From positions 164,188,209 through 164,252,208 of the forward strand of contig NC_055988.1 in NCBI RefSeq assembly GCF_018446385.1: 64,000 bases of DNA, written 5' to 3'. The notes beneath the pieces were generated by a model, which saw nothing but the letters and a program-made list of their open reading frames with translations, had not been told where the DNA came from and made no database searches. The position numbers were made by a program, and so were the translations under genes. The DNA comes from Zingiber officinale (lineage: Eukaryota > Streptophyta > Magnoliopsida > Zingiberales > Zingiberaceae). This document shows, one piece after another, positions 11,083-22,087 of the stretch; positions within the stretch are counted from its first letter, which is position 1, and each line of letters starts with the position of its first letter.

Positions 11083-12031
11083 CTTGGAGCCTCAGCTGGC
11101 CGACATGTTAGTTTTTTTATTATATTTTTTCCCCGACTCCACGGGTATTCGGGAGTCGAGGGACTGAGACAGATCCTCAGCTAGTTGGCATGACTCCTAG
11201 ATCAGGTATGTTATGGGCTCTGCTCCCTTTTTACGATTATAGGATCTGCTATATGTCCCTGATAAGAGAGTAAGATCCTACTCCCTTGATAAAAAAACTA
11301 GAGCCCTAGATCTTCGATCGGATACTAGGGGCACAGCTTCCCGATCAAACATTATGGGCACAGCTCCCCGATCAAACACTAGGGACATAGCTCCCCGATT
11401 AGAGGCTTGTGGTATAGCTTACCGATCAGGATTTAGAGGCCTTGTTCTTTGATTACGGGCTAGGGAGCTTACTCTCCGATCAGGGACTAGGGGCTCAGCT
11501 CCCCGATCAAGTGTGTTATAGGCTCTGCACCCTTCACCATGGGGCTCTGCATCCTCTTACTGCTACAGGCTCTACACCGTCCATCTATGGGGCTCTACAC
11601 CCTCCACCTATGGGGTTTTGCATCCTCTTACGTATACAGACTATGTACCCTCCACCCACGACACTCTGCTTTCTTCTATTGCTACGGGCTCTGCTCCCTT
11701 ATATTTCTATGGGCTTCACACCCTTTGACGATCAGGGCTCAGATTATTATCCTCTCCCCTCATTCCACGGGTATTCGAGAGTTAAGGGACCGAGACAGAT
11801 ACTCAGTCGGTTGGCACGACTCCTCGATCAGACACTGCTACAGTCTTCACATTCGCTAATATTAGGACTCCACCTCCCCCGTTCGAGGTCGAGACAGGGC
11901 TCCACCTCCTTCATTCGGGGTCGAGCTGTCTCCACTGGTCTCAAACCAAAGTATCACCACCGGTCTCGAACCGGACTATCGGTACTGGTCTTGGACCAGA
12001 GTATCGCCACCGGTCTCAGACCGGAGTATCG
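11083..12031. repeat. Short tandem arrays, about 30-34 bp units
   Basis: Non-coding. About 11320-11520 repeats a roughly 34-bp unit around 'cagctccccgatcaaacac'. About 11530-11740 repeats a roughly 30-bp unit around 'ggggctctgcacc'. About 11930-12030 repeats a roughly 30-bp unit around the palindromic 'ccggtctcgaaccgg'. A phrase like 'cgggtattcgggagtcga' recurs near 10808, 11145 and 11769, so the region belongs to one larger element broken by the MITE. The open frames across it are by-products of repeat phase. Confidence 0.65.
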
Positions 12032-13450
12032 CCAATGACCTCTGAATCGGCCTTCTGGACTCTCGTTCTAGTGCGAGTTATAAGCGAGCCTACTCTCATG
12101 ACCAATAACCTCCTGGTTGGGGTTCCAGACTCTCTCCCCAGTGCGAGTTATAAGCGAGCATGCTCTCGCGACCAACAACCTCCCGGTCAGTGTTCTAAAC
12201 TCTCGTCCTAGCGCGAGTTATAAGCGAGCCTACTCTCGCAACCAATGACCTCTTGGCCGAAGTTTCAGACTCTTGCCCCAGCGTGAGTTATAAGTGAGCA
12301 TGCTCTCACTACCAATGACCTCTCGGCCGGTGTTCCAAACTCTCGCCCCAACGCGAGTTATAAGTGAGCAATGCTCTCACGACCAACGACTTCTTAGCTA
12401 GCATTCCAAACTCTCACCCCAACGCGAGTTATAAGTGAGTATGCTCTCATAACCAACGGCCTCTCGACCGGCATTCCAGATTCTCGTCCCAGTGCAAGTT
12501 ATAAGCGAGTCTGCTCTCACGACCAACGACTTCCCGATCAACATTCCGGACTCTCGCCCCAGAGTGAGTTATAAGTAAGTCTTCTCTCATTACCAATGAC
12601 CTCTCGGTCGGCGTTTCAGACTCTCGTCCCAACGCAAGTTATAAGTGAGCATGCTCTCACGACCAACGACCTCTCGATCGGCGTTTCAAAATCTCACCCC
12701 AGCGTGAGTTATAAGTGAGCATGCTCTCACGACCAATGACCTCTCGGTCAGTGTTCTAAACTCTCACCCCAACACTAGTTATAAGTGAGCATGCTCTCAC
12801 AACCAACAGCCTCCCAGTCGGCTTTCCAGACTCTAGCTTTAGCGCGAGTTATAAGTGAGCATGCTATCACAACCAACAACCTCTAGGTCTACGTTCCAGA
12901 CTCTCGCCCTAACGCGAGTTATAAGTGAGCATGCTCTCATGACCAACGGCCTCCCAGTCGGCTTTCCAAACTCTTGCCTCAGTGTGAGCTATAAGTGAGC
13001 ATGCTCTCACGACCAACAACCTCCCGGTCGGCTTTCCAAACTCTCGTCTTAGTACGAGTTATAAGTGAGCATGCTCTCACGACCAACAACCTCTCGGTCA
13101 GTTTTCCAGACTCTCGCCCCAATGTGAGTTATAAGTGAGCATGCTCTCACGACTAATGGCCTCCCGGTCGGCTTTCCAGACTCTTATCCCAGCGCGAGTT
13201 ATAAGTGAGCATGCTCTCATGACCAACGACCTCTCGGTCGGTGTTCCAAACTCTCGCCCCAGTGCGAGTTATAAGAGAGCATGCTCTTGCGACAAGGCCT
13301 TCTGGTCGGCTCTCCAAACTCTCATCCCAGTGCAAATTATAAGTGAGCATGGTCTCGCGACTAACGACCTCCCAGTCGGCTCTCCATACTCTCGCCCCAG
13401 TGCGAGTTATAAGCGAGCACGACTCTCGCGACCAATGACCTCTCAGTCAG
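12032..13450. repeat. 70-bp tandem array, about 20 copies
   Basis: About 1.4 kb of head-to-tail 70-bp units. Each has a core 'gcgagttataagtgagc', a perfect 10-bp palindrome GAGCATGCTC (in many copies), and a variable 'gaccaacgacctctcggtc' stretch. Units diverge by several substitutions, and one near 13290 is shorter. A lone unit lies at about 14885-14950. There are no conserved-repeat and unique-spacer blocks and no coding signal. Confidence 0.9.
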
Positions 13451-13527
13451 GCGCAATGACTAGTCGGTCGAGCTTTGCTCCTCTGCCCGGCACTCACCAT
13501 TCACGTTTCACTTGCTACTCTACTTGA

Positions 13528-14300
13528 CACTTGTCGCTCAGTTAGCACTCGTCCCACTCACCGCTAGGATCATGGGGTTCGAGCCCACTCAGCTCCCCCG
13601 CTTTGCCTCCTCTTGCATTCACCTTCGATCAAATGGGCTTCACGGTTATTCAGTACAGCGACGTTGTGCTTTTTGATCCCTCAGGATATGCGCCTGACTC
13701 AGCTCACCAAGCACACAGGCTTCGCACCTGCTCGACATCCTTGCGGTCATCTGGTCGCATTTTACAGTCGTCTGATCGTCATTTTTCGATCGCTCGGTCG
13801 TGGTTTACTATCACTTGGTTGACATTTTCTCAGTTGTGGTTTACTATCGCTTGGTCGACATTTTCTCAATTGTGGTTTACTGTCACTTGGTCGAAATTTT
13901 CTCAGTCGCGGTTTACTTGTCGCTCGGTTAGCACTTGTCCCACTTGCCGCTAGGCTCACGGGGTGCGCGCCCACTCGGCTCCCCGGTTTTGCCCATTGTT
14001 GCATTCACCTTCGATCTCATGGGCTTCATGCTCATTCGATGCAGCGATGTTGTGTCTTTTGATTCCTCAGGATCTGTGCCTAACTCAGCTCGCTGAGAAC
14101 ACAGGCTTCACACCTACTCAACATCCTTGCGGTCATCCGGTCACATTTTACGGTCGCCCGATTGTCATTTTTCGATCGCTCGATCACGATTTACTATCGC
14201 TCAGTCAACAGTTTCTCAATCATGGTTTACTGTCGCTCAATCGACATTTTCTCAACCGCGGTTTACTGTTGCTCGGTTGACATTTTCTCAGTCGTGGTCT
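13528..14300. repeat. 386-bp tandem duplication
   Basis: Three landmarks recur with the same offset of 386 bp: 'gttagcact' (13538 and 13924 region), 'cgctagg' (13562 and 13948) and 'gcattcaccttcgat' (13615 and 14001). The two copies are tandem. Each ends in an array of 36-bp units around 'ggtttactatcgcttggtcg' (about 13790-13930 and 14170-14330). Confidence 0.8.
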
Positions 14301-14330
14301 ACTATCGCTCGATCGGCATTTTCTCGGTCA

Positions 14331-15039
14331 CACACTCGACACCGCTCTCCCATCGTCTTTCCATCCACTTGGCGTTCTCCCGATTGCTTGGTCGGCATTA
14401 TCTCGGTCGCCCGTTTGGCATTTTTTCAGTCACTAGGTCGGCATCTTTGTAGCCGCTCGATCAGTATCGTTTGGTTGTTCGCTCGGTCATTCACTAGTAC
14501 CACTCGACCACTCTCCCAACATTCTCTAGGACGCTTGATCGACTTTCTCTCGAATGCCTGGTCGGCATTCTTTTGGTCATCCAGTCATCATCTTCAGAGT
14601 CGTCCGATCAGTATCGTCCAGTTGTCCGCTCGGCCACTCCCTTGTATCGCTCGACATTCTCATGGTCGCTCGGTCGACATTTTCTCGGTCGTGCGCTCGA
14701 AACACCATACTCATCCATCATTTTCCCACCCACTTGGTGTTCTACCGATTGCTTGGTCATCATTTTTTCAATCTCTGCTCGGTTGTTCACTTTGTTCCAT
14801 GTATATGCATACTCAGCATTCTTTCGTTCGCTTGGCATTCGCTGGGTACCATTTGGTCGTTCGATCGAATTTTCTCGGTCGACCTTCCAGACTCTCGCCT
14901 GAGAGTGAGTTAAAAGCGAGCAGGGCTCACGTGGCCAATGACCTCTCGGTCAGGCACAACGACTAGTCGACCGAGTTCTCTTCCTGATCAGGTGTTAGTC
15001 CCACTTGCTGCTCTATTCGATACTTGTCACCTGGTCGAC
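14331..15039. repeat. Degenerate 'ggtcgacattttctcgg' repeat block
   Basis: Loosely repeated phrases such as 'ctcggtcgacattttctc' continue from the 36-bp arrays. The orphan 70-bp unit (14885-14950) and a copy of its right-hand flank ('gacctctcggtcaggc') follow. I see nothing coding. Confidence 0.5.
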
Positions 15040-15520
15040 ATTCCTCTCATTCATCGCTCACTCCTCACTCGCCGCTCTGCTCAGCACTCGTCGTTCGCAT
15101 CTCGCTCGCCGCTCTGCCCGGCACTCATCACTCGTGCCTCACTCGTCGCTCTACCTGACACTCCTCGTTCGCATCTCACTCGCCACTCTACCTGGCACTC
15201 GTCACTCACGTCTCACTCGCTACTCTGTCCGACACTCATCGTTCGCGTCTCACTCGCCGCTCTGCTCGACACTCGTCGCTCGTGTCTCACTCACCACTCT
15301 GCTCAGCACTCATCGTTCGCGTCTCACTTGCCGCTATATTCAACACTCGTCACCTAGTCGACATTCATCTCACTCATCGTTCGTGTCTCACTCGTCGTTC
15401 TACCCGGCACTTGTCTCTTACGTCTCACTCGCCGCTCTGCCCGACACTCATCGTTCGCGTCTCACTCGTCATTCTTCTCGACACTCATCGCTTGCGTCTC
15501 ACTCATCACTCTGCCCCACA
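15040..15520. repeat. 37-bp tandem array, about 12 copies
   Basis: Units of about 37 bp with the pattern 'cactcgccgctctgcccggc' followed by 'actcatcgttcgcgtct'. Copies differ at several sites. Open frames in all three plus-strand phases give Arg/His/Ser-rich translations, as expected from a repeat and not from a gene. Confidence 0.85.
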
Positions 15521-16825
15521 TTCGTTTCCCGTTCTATACCTGTTTTCACTTCCTGCTTGGCATTCGCATAATCTCCCGATTGCTCTGCTCAGCATCGCTG
15601 GATCATCTTCTTGATATCACCCGATCTCCCTCTGCGTTCGACCGATCACTTACTTGGCATATGCTTGGCATTATTTCTTATGTCGATCTGCCCAACATTC
15701 CTTACGTCACTTAGCTTGGCACACATTTATTTGATCGATCGCCCCTTAAGCATTTGCTCGGTCGCCTGCTCGGCTTTCCATTCCCTCTTTAGCTCGGCAT
15801 CGCCACAGCTACTCGTTCGACGTTATACGACAAGCCCTGCAATATGACTTTGCATTCAGGAGGGATTCCGCTTTACGTTAGGCTTAGTCTAATCAGTCAG
15901 ACTTGTGCCTCCTTTGACTAAACTTGAAGGGAGACTTGAGATACGGATATATCTTAGGAGCCTAAGGGAATTAGGGAGAAGGAGGAGGGCAATTGGGTCA
16001 ATTCACTATTAGGGCTTTTAGAAGGGGGAAGAGGCTTCGACGAAAAAGGGGGGTAGGGGGTTTTTCTCCATCGCCTCCCTCTCCATGCCAGCAGCCCACA
16101 CACCGCCTCCCCCTCTCTTTTCTAGTGTCCGCCGGCCCTCACCGGTGACCTCTCCGTCATAGTAGTTTTTACCATAGCCCTCCTATCTCTTTCCTCACCT
16201 CCTTTCTTCTCCACACCGATGCTGTCAGGGAGCACTTTCGCTGCCACAGACGCCTTTGGCATCACTTGCCACAGCCTCTGCCTGACCGCCAGCATGTCGA
16301 TAGCCTATTCCTCGTCGCTCGCTCAACCGCCTCTGCTTTCGGCCACCCGTTTCCTTCTTCCTCCCCACGTCGGCGCATCACGTCGTCTCCCTCAGCACCT
16401 CCTCTCTCCTGTTCACATACACCCCTGTCGTCGCCACTTTTGGATGCCACCGACGCCAGTAGCCATTTCCCTCTCCCTTCTCCCTCTCCACGCGTCACAA
16501 CCTCCTTCAATGCATGCAGTTAGATTGCCTGCGTCACTAACAACCCCAACAAACAACCCCCCCCCCCACCCCCCCCTTCGTCGGCTTCCTCGCTCCACAG
16601 CCAACAGCCACCTTCCAGCGATAGCCACCAGCTGGCCCATTGCCTTGGTCCGACATCGATCCAGCACCCTTGCCCTTAGGCCCGATGTTGGTATATCCCA
16701 TGATCCATGTCGTTCATGTGTTGTTGATGTGATCCAACCTCCCCCGTGCTACCGTCGTAATGCACCTCGCTAATGTGTTCCAATTTCGTGCCAATGTGGT
16801 GTTCCATCCTTCTTGGCGTTATACT
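15521..16825. other. Unassigned GC- and C-rich sequence
   Basis: No gene is recognised. A purine-rich stretch (about 15940-16060) is followed by a C-rich stretch with a C run near 16557-16577. The 184-codon frame at 16219-16773 is rich in Pro/Ser/His with no domain or intron signal, and I do not call it a gene. Confidence 0.35.
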
Positions 16826-17000
16826 ATTCGACTTATGTGTCGTTATTGTATTTCGGCCTGCGTGTCGTTGTCACAACCCGGCTTGCGTGCAGGTATCATC
16901 TCCCGGCCTGCATAACAATATCATATCCCGGCCTGTGTGCTGATATCATATTCCGGTCTACGTGTTGCTACTAGGTCCCGACCTACGTGTCATCTTCCAG
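16826..17000. repeat. 25-bp tandem array, 7 units in exact register
   Basis: Seven consecutive units of exactly 25 bp with the pattern 'cccggcctgcgtg' and a variable second half. Similar phrases ('cccgacctgta') appear in the solo LTR at 19.05-20.76 kb, which suggests related retroelement origins. Confidence 0.8.
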
Positions 17001-19045
17001 ATCCAGGTCGCATTCGACTCTGTGCCGCTAGACCCAGCTCCACATCAGGCTCTCGTTCATCTACTATTACGAGTCACGACAACTCGAGCAAGTGTCCCGA
17101 CCAGCTCACCGATCCATCAGAGGGCCCCCTGGGCCGGGGTATGTTACCGTACTCACTCTCTATTCATTTTATTATTTTAGTATTAGTCTGTTACTTATAT
17201 ATTTATTGGATCTGCCTCGAGCATCAGGGTACTAGAGACCGAGACAACTCGATCACTAGCTGCAGGTAGCATTGATCAGAAGACTTCTGATGACTTAATC
17301 AATATAGAAGTCATCTTAGTATACCTCCTTTCGAGACATCATGATTCGATTAATATTTTATCCACTTCACTCGACGATCTATCTATCTCAAATTTTGAAT
17401 AAGATCCGCTATGAATTAAAGTCACTGAAATAGTCTTTTATAATAAGATAAAATTAAGTAGAATAGATTTAATGTGGTCAATCTTTTCTTAAAATTTTTC
17501 ATTGACAAGAGTTTTTTTTTTTTTTTGGTTGGATGTACTGTCCTTTTAAAAATATTTTGGTTGAAATCAATGAATTTAATCGTACTCATTGAATTTGTAT
17601 CGCTTCCAAGATATCCAACCATGTCCTTAAGTGTTTGATGATTGTGAATGGAAGTGGTATAGGCGAATAAAGACTCGATCCAGAAATAAAAACAATTTTA
17701 CGTTGAATGAATAAATAAATAAACAAGGAAATGAGAGAAAGAGATTTGGAGTGATGTTGCCGGGGAAGGTGAAGGATCCGACAAGCCCAAGGCTGCACGA
17801 TTAATGCAATTTAATGGAATGTCGGTGCGGGGGCCGCGTGGGGCCCGGACCCTCCGCCTGACGTGGACTGCTTCTGCAATCCGGAGGCCGGACCCGCGTG
17901 CTCGCGGTCTCCGCCCCACAGCCGTTAAATTTGGGTGGCACAACTGTGACGCCTGTGGGCCTTCGCAACCGTCCTCCTCCCTGATACCGTTTAATTTGCT
18001 CCCCTTATTAATTACTCAAATCATATCTTTATAATATAATAAATTAATTTTTAAGTGTTATCATATTATATTATATCTTATTTATTATTAAATTTTACTA
18101 TTAGTGTTAACAAAATTGTATAGTAAAAATTATTCAACTGTACCATATGTGCTCTTTAGATTTTTATTTTTTTCAAAACAAAAAATCCTGGATGAATTTA
18201 TTTTTATTAGACTTATATAAATAGGTTGATATAAATTGAAAGAAAATAAATATTTTTTTTAAAAAAAATAATAGTTTTTTTAAAAGATATGTAATTTAAT
18301 ATTATGTTTTTAAAAATTAATTTATTTTTTCTTTAGTAATTTTATTAATCTAAATGATACAAACTGAATTACTTATGACATATATAAGATGGTCAGAATT
18401 GTCATTCCTATCTTTTAGGATCATGTGGACTAAGTCTTGACTATTCAAAAAAAAAAATATGGAATCGTCACATCAACGATTCTCCTAGAGTCGATCCCAC
18501 GGATATGGAGAAAAGTAAATATAGGTACATAGTTAAAAGTGTATGGTAGAGATATAAGTCTTGACTATTCGAGATTGGATGAATCATTGTAATAGGGTCA
18601 AGGGATACGTGTGCTTAGTAAATTTATGGTGCACTTGGTTTCTAGATGTTGTATTGTCGTATGAGTTATGACCATAAACACCTATTTGTGTGGTCGAAAA
18701 GGGTATGAGTCTTTGTGTTGTCCTAGCCTTGCTTGTTCCTAAGAAAGTTCATGTGTGAGTGCATCTCTTAGATCAACTCCACGGTGTTGCAATCTTTTCT
18801 AAATATAACTTGTAAAGTGGATATGACTAACCTAAATCCTAATTAACCCTAACATCTTAACGTAACTAATAAATCAGGTATTTAGTTTGATGACATTCTA
18901 GCTTATAACAAAGGCAAGGGCCAAGGAGAAGCATCTGAGCCATCTCTCACAATGAATGTCTTCACTATACTTTAGTGTTTCCCGGCTACGTTGTCTCTAA
19001 TGAATGTGTAAAGATCCATCTAAAGAAAGTAAAAAATTATTATAA
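17001..19045. other. Intergenic sequence with a GC-rich block
   Basis: 17001-17270 looks like the tail of the preceding repeat. A GC-rich block at 17815-17985 includes GTGGGGCCC and GACGTGG motifs and resembles a monocot promoter, but no gene is seen next to it. The rest is AT-rich. A 16-base phrase 'aagtcttgactattc' occurs at about 18435 and 18558. Confidence 0.35.
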
Positions 19046-19050
19046 GTCGG

Positions 19051-20757
19051 TGATCTTGTCCGGAAGTTGAGTCGGATGGAGGTCGATCGCACTGTCGCTG
19101 GTGTTGACGGAAAGTCGATGCGAAGCCTGGTCGATCTGGCACCCGCCGGGAAAGCTTACACGAGCGGATGACGAGGGGTGATGACGATGCAAGGGTCCTG
19201 CGCACATTCAGACGAGCCCACGAGTCGTTAGAGACCAGAAACCAAGGAAAAAGTCTCCGAGTCAGGCCCTCTGACGCTTAAGTCAGGTACTTTTTCCCCA
19301 AAAGCGCAGAGAAAGGACGAAAAGTAAAAGACGAGTGTGAAAAGACAAGTGAACGTACCTGCATAAGGGACAAAGCTTCCCTTTTTATACTGCATAGGAT
19401 GCTTCTGGAGTCTGACGGATGTCAGAGAATGTCGGATGTCAGGCTTTGTCTGGCGGTGAATGACACGTGGTGCCCTCCTATAGGTCTAGGAGGGAATCAG
19501 CAGGTGGTGAGCACCACACTGTTAGCATATTCTCTGACATGCAGTGATTATTCTCTGACAGGTTGATACGATTCTCTGACTTGCTTGTCGTGTAGTGCAT
19601 GTCATGCCCCGATCTGTTAACCCTGGACTGGGCTCCTGTGCCTGCCGGCCTCGCTTTGTGGGATGTAGACCTATATTTCCTAACCTGCGTTTGCCGCTCC
19701 ATAAATCCAGATCTTTACACCAGCCATGTCATGCATGTCCTGTCTTGTGAACTCCTGACCTGCCTTACCTTGTATCTTGACCTGTATGTCTTGGTTTGGT
19801 TCCACTTATCCTGCGTCCCGGCCTGTACGCTTTAGTCTGATTCTGTCTGTCTCGACTTGTACGCCTTAGTCTGATTCCGTCTATCCCGACCTGTACTCCT
19901 TAGTCCGATTCTATTTGTCCCAACCTGTATGCCTTAGTCTGATTTCGTCTATCCCGATCTGTACTCCTTGGTCTGTATTTCCCGACCTGTATATTATGAT
20001 TCGTAGATCATCTGTGTGTTCCGATTTGTATGCCCCGACCTGCGATTCCTATATCCTTGGCTGGTTCATCTCGACCTATACACTTTTGTCCATGTGTCCT
20101 GCGCCGTAAGGCTATAAGTCCTGACCTGTATCCTTGGCTGACACATCCCGACCTGTACGCTTTTGTCCATATGTCCTGCGCCGCAAGACTATAAATCTCG
20201 GCCTGGGATCCTGGGCTATAATCCTTGGTTTGCATATCCCGACCTGTACGCTTTGATCCCTTTATCCTGTCCCGCAGGGCTATAAATCCCGGCCTAGAAT
20301 CCTGGCTTGTAATCCTTGGTTTGCATATCACGACATGTACGCTTTGATCCCTTTATCCTGTCCCGCAGGGCTATAAATCTCGGCCTAGAATCCTGGCTTG
20401 TAATCCTTGGTTTGCATATCACGACATGTACGCTTTGATCCCTTTATCCTGTCCCGCAGGGCTATAAATCCCGGCCTGGGATCTTGGCCTCCGGGTTCCT
20501 ACTCGCTATGCAGGCCCAACCCCGGCATGCAACCTGTGCCCGACTTAGACCATCTTGTGACCAGGCCTTTTGAACTCCACGTAGTCCAGTCTTTTGACCT
20601 CCCTGTAGGCTAGACTTTTGACCACCACGTAGGCCTGACTTCTGACCGCCATGTGAGCTTGACTTCTAACCGCCGTGTGAGCTTGACCTTTGACCATCCC
20701 ATGAGCTTGACTTCCGACCACGTCATCTTCCCGACCCTACGATCATGCACCGTATCA
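19051..20757 (-). mobile_element. Gypsy-type solo LTR 2
   Basis: This starts TGATCTTGTCCGG, close to the TGATCCTGTCCGG edge of the Tat-type LTR at 38887, and ends CCGTATCA. Flanks are GTCGG (19046-19050) and GTCAG (20758-20762), a 4/5 target duplication. A TATA box on the minus strand (tgcagtataaaaaggg) lies at about 19378-19393. It carries three internal tandem families: 34 bp x4 (about 19832-19970), 91 bp x3 (about 20221-20480) and 24 bp x5 (about 20590-20715). At 1,707 bp it is about twice the length of its relatives. Confidence 0.75.
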
Positions 20758-20762
20758 GTCAG

Positions 20763-21723
20763 ATAGAACTTGATACCATTTAAGAAGTTCAAAGTTTTCC
20801 TGGTTTAATTTCATCTTACCACATTTTGCTAGTGGTTCATTGAAAAATTTAACTCGAAAAGAGACATGTTAGATTGGATTATGCAAGCTCAACAAAGTTT
20901 TCAATTCAAATCCCTAAGTCCTTTCCTCATCGGGCTTTAAGAAACCTTTCAAAGTTGAATGTGGCGTTTCTAACATATGGATCGGTGTCATTCTAAGCTT
21001 TATGTTCTCGATCATCGGAGCCAATTTCGATCTCCTTTCAAATTAGGGAGCTTTATGATTTCTTCAACGTAAACCAAGCTCAACCAATATAGTGGACAAT
21101 TTAAGTTGAGAGATTCTTTGTTGTCTACATATTACAAGAAGTGTTTCGAGGTTACCGTACTTTGGGAAACTTTTATTAACTAAAGATGGAAAAAGATGTT
21201 ATCCAAAAATTGATGTGTGATTTAGTAGTTTTAAAAATAGGATGTGTGATTTGCATATTTAAAAAATTTAGAAACATGATTCAATAAATTGGCTATATAT
21301 ATATATATATAACTTTATTCATTCACATAAATAGTTTTTTATTTTACTTTTACTTATGGATTGAATATGAACTTTAAATAATATATTTATATTATTTGAT
21401 ATAATTATGAGAATAAACGTTATAATATTGTCATAATATTATTACAAAGAATTTTCATTTTTGTGATAAAGTGGCTTGAAAATGACTCTTATTCTATTTG
21501 CAACATAATCTATAATTTGAGACATATTATGATGGAAATCATATTTTTGGAAATAAAACAGGAATCACTCACAGTAGTACTGTCTAAAACACTAATTAAT
21601 CAGTGATAAAGTAATTAATTAGATCATAAACACTTACACTGCACACCACCAATTAAGACAAGGCCAAGGTTACAGGATTAATTATCCACCTTAATTACGC
21701 AGATTAATTAACATAATCAGCAA
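20763..21723. other. Intergenic, 3' flank of the HLH gene
   Basis: AT-rich sequence with a short (TA)n run near 21295-21311. No coding feature is recognised. Confidence 0.4.
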
Positions 21724-22087
21724 TTAAGACCCCAAGATGCTTCTAATGATCTCAGCCTGCGGGCTGTCGGCTTCCATTGTCGCCATCAGCCCGGCGAGCT
21801 GCTCGCTCAGGTCGTCCACCTCCTGGTGGAGGCTCTTTATGTACCCGCACATCTCCTTCAGCAGCTTCGCTGCTGACGCCTGCATTATAATTCGTCGGCG
21901 ATGTCAGAAACAGCCGGGGGAAAAGAAAGAAGTATATATATATAGCTCACGCAGGAATTGCATGTGGTTTGGTTCTGCTACGCACCCTGCTCGTGGTTCT
22001 CCGGCGAGACTCAGGGAGGAGGGCCTGGAGCTTGGAGATGAGGTCGTTGATCTCTTCGTCAGAGATCCGGGAGCGGCGGCTCGACAT
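21724..22087 (-). CDS. PRE: PRE/ILI-type atypical (non-DNA-binding) bHLH protein
   Basis: Two exons: 22087-21986 and 21879-21724, with a 106-bp GT-AG intron, give 85 residues and a TAA stop. The protein starts [20 protein letters not shown], continues through [11 protein letters not shown] into helix 2 ([20 protein letters not shown]) and ends in a leucine-rich tail [12 protein letters not shown] and a C-terminal IIRSILGS. Length, the missing basic region and the split HLH are those of the PACLOBUTRAZOL RESISTANCE / INCREASED LEAF INCLINATION family. Known members heterodimerise with inhibitory bHLH proteins and promote cell elongation downstream of brassinosteroid, gibberellin and auxin. Both splice junctions keep frame and no disabling change is seen. 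A frame extending upstream of 22087 is leader sequence: the family start MSSRRS sets this ATG. Upstream, GTGGGCCCAC at about 22166 is a TCP-type site. Confidence 0.93.

Noticed and set aside
11442..12038. 198-codon frame
   Set aside because: It falls across 30-34-bp tandem units; the peptide is a repeat read-through.
12032..13450. Regular 70-bp repeats resembling a CRISPR array
   Set aside because: The units are fully homologous end to end with no unique spacers, and the context is a plant nuclear genome; it is a tandem satellite.
13603..15571. Long plus-strand frames of 100-279 codons
   Set aside because: They run through 36-, 37- and 386-bp tandem repeats in all phases and give Ser/His/Arg-rich translations with no domain.
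16219..16773. 184-codon Pro/Ser-rich open frame
   Set aside because: Low-complexity C-rich sequence, open in several frames on both strands, with no recognisable domain or splice structure.
17698..18034. Frames on both strands at the 17.8-kb GC block
   Set aside because: No domain and a start in AT-rich sequence; the block looks like promoter or leader DNA without a gene.
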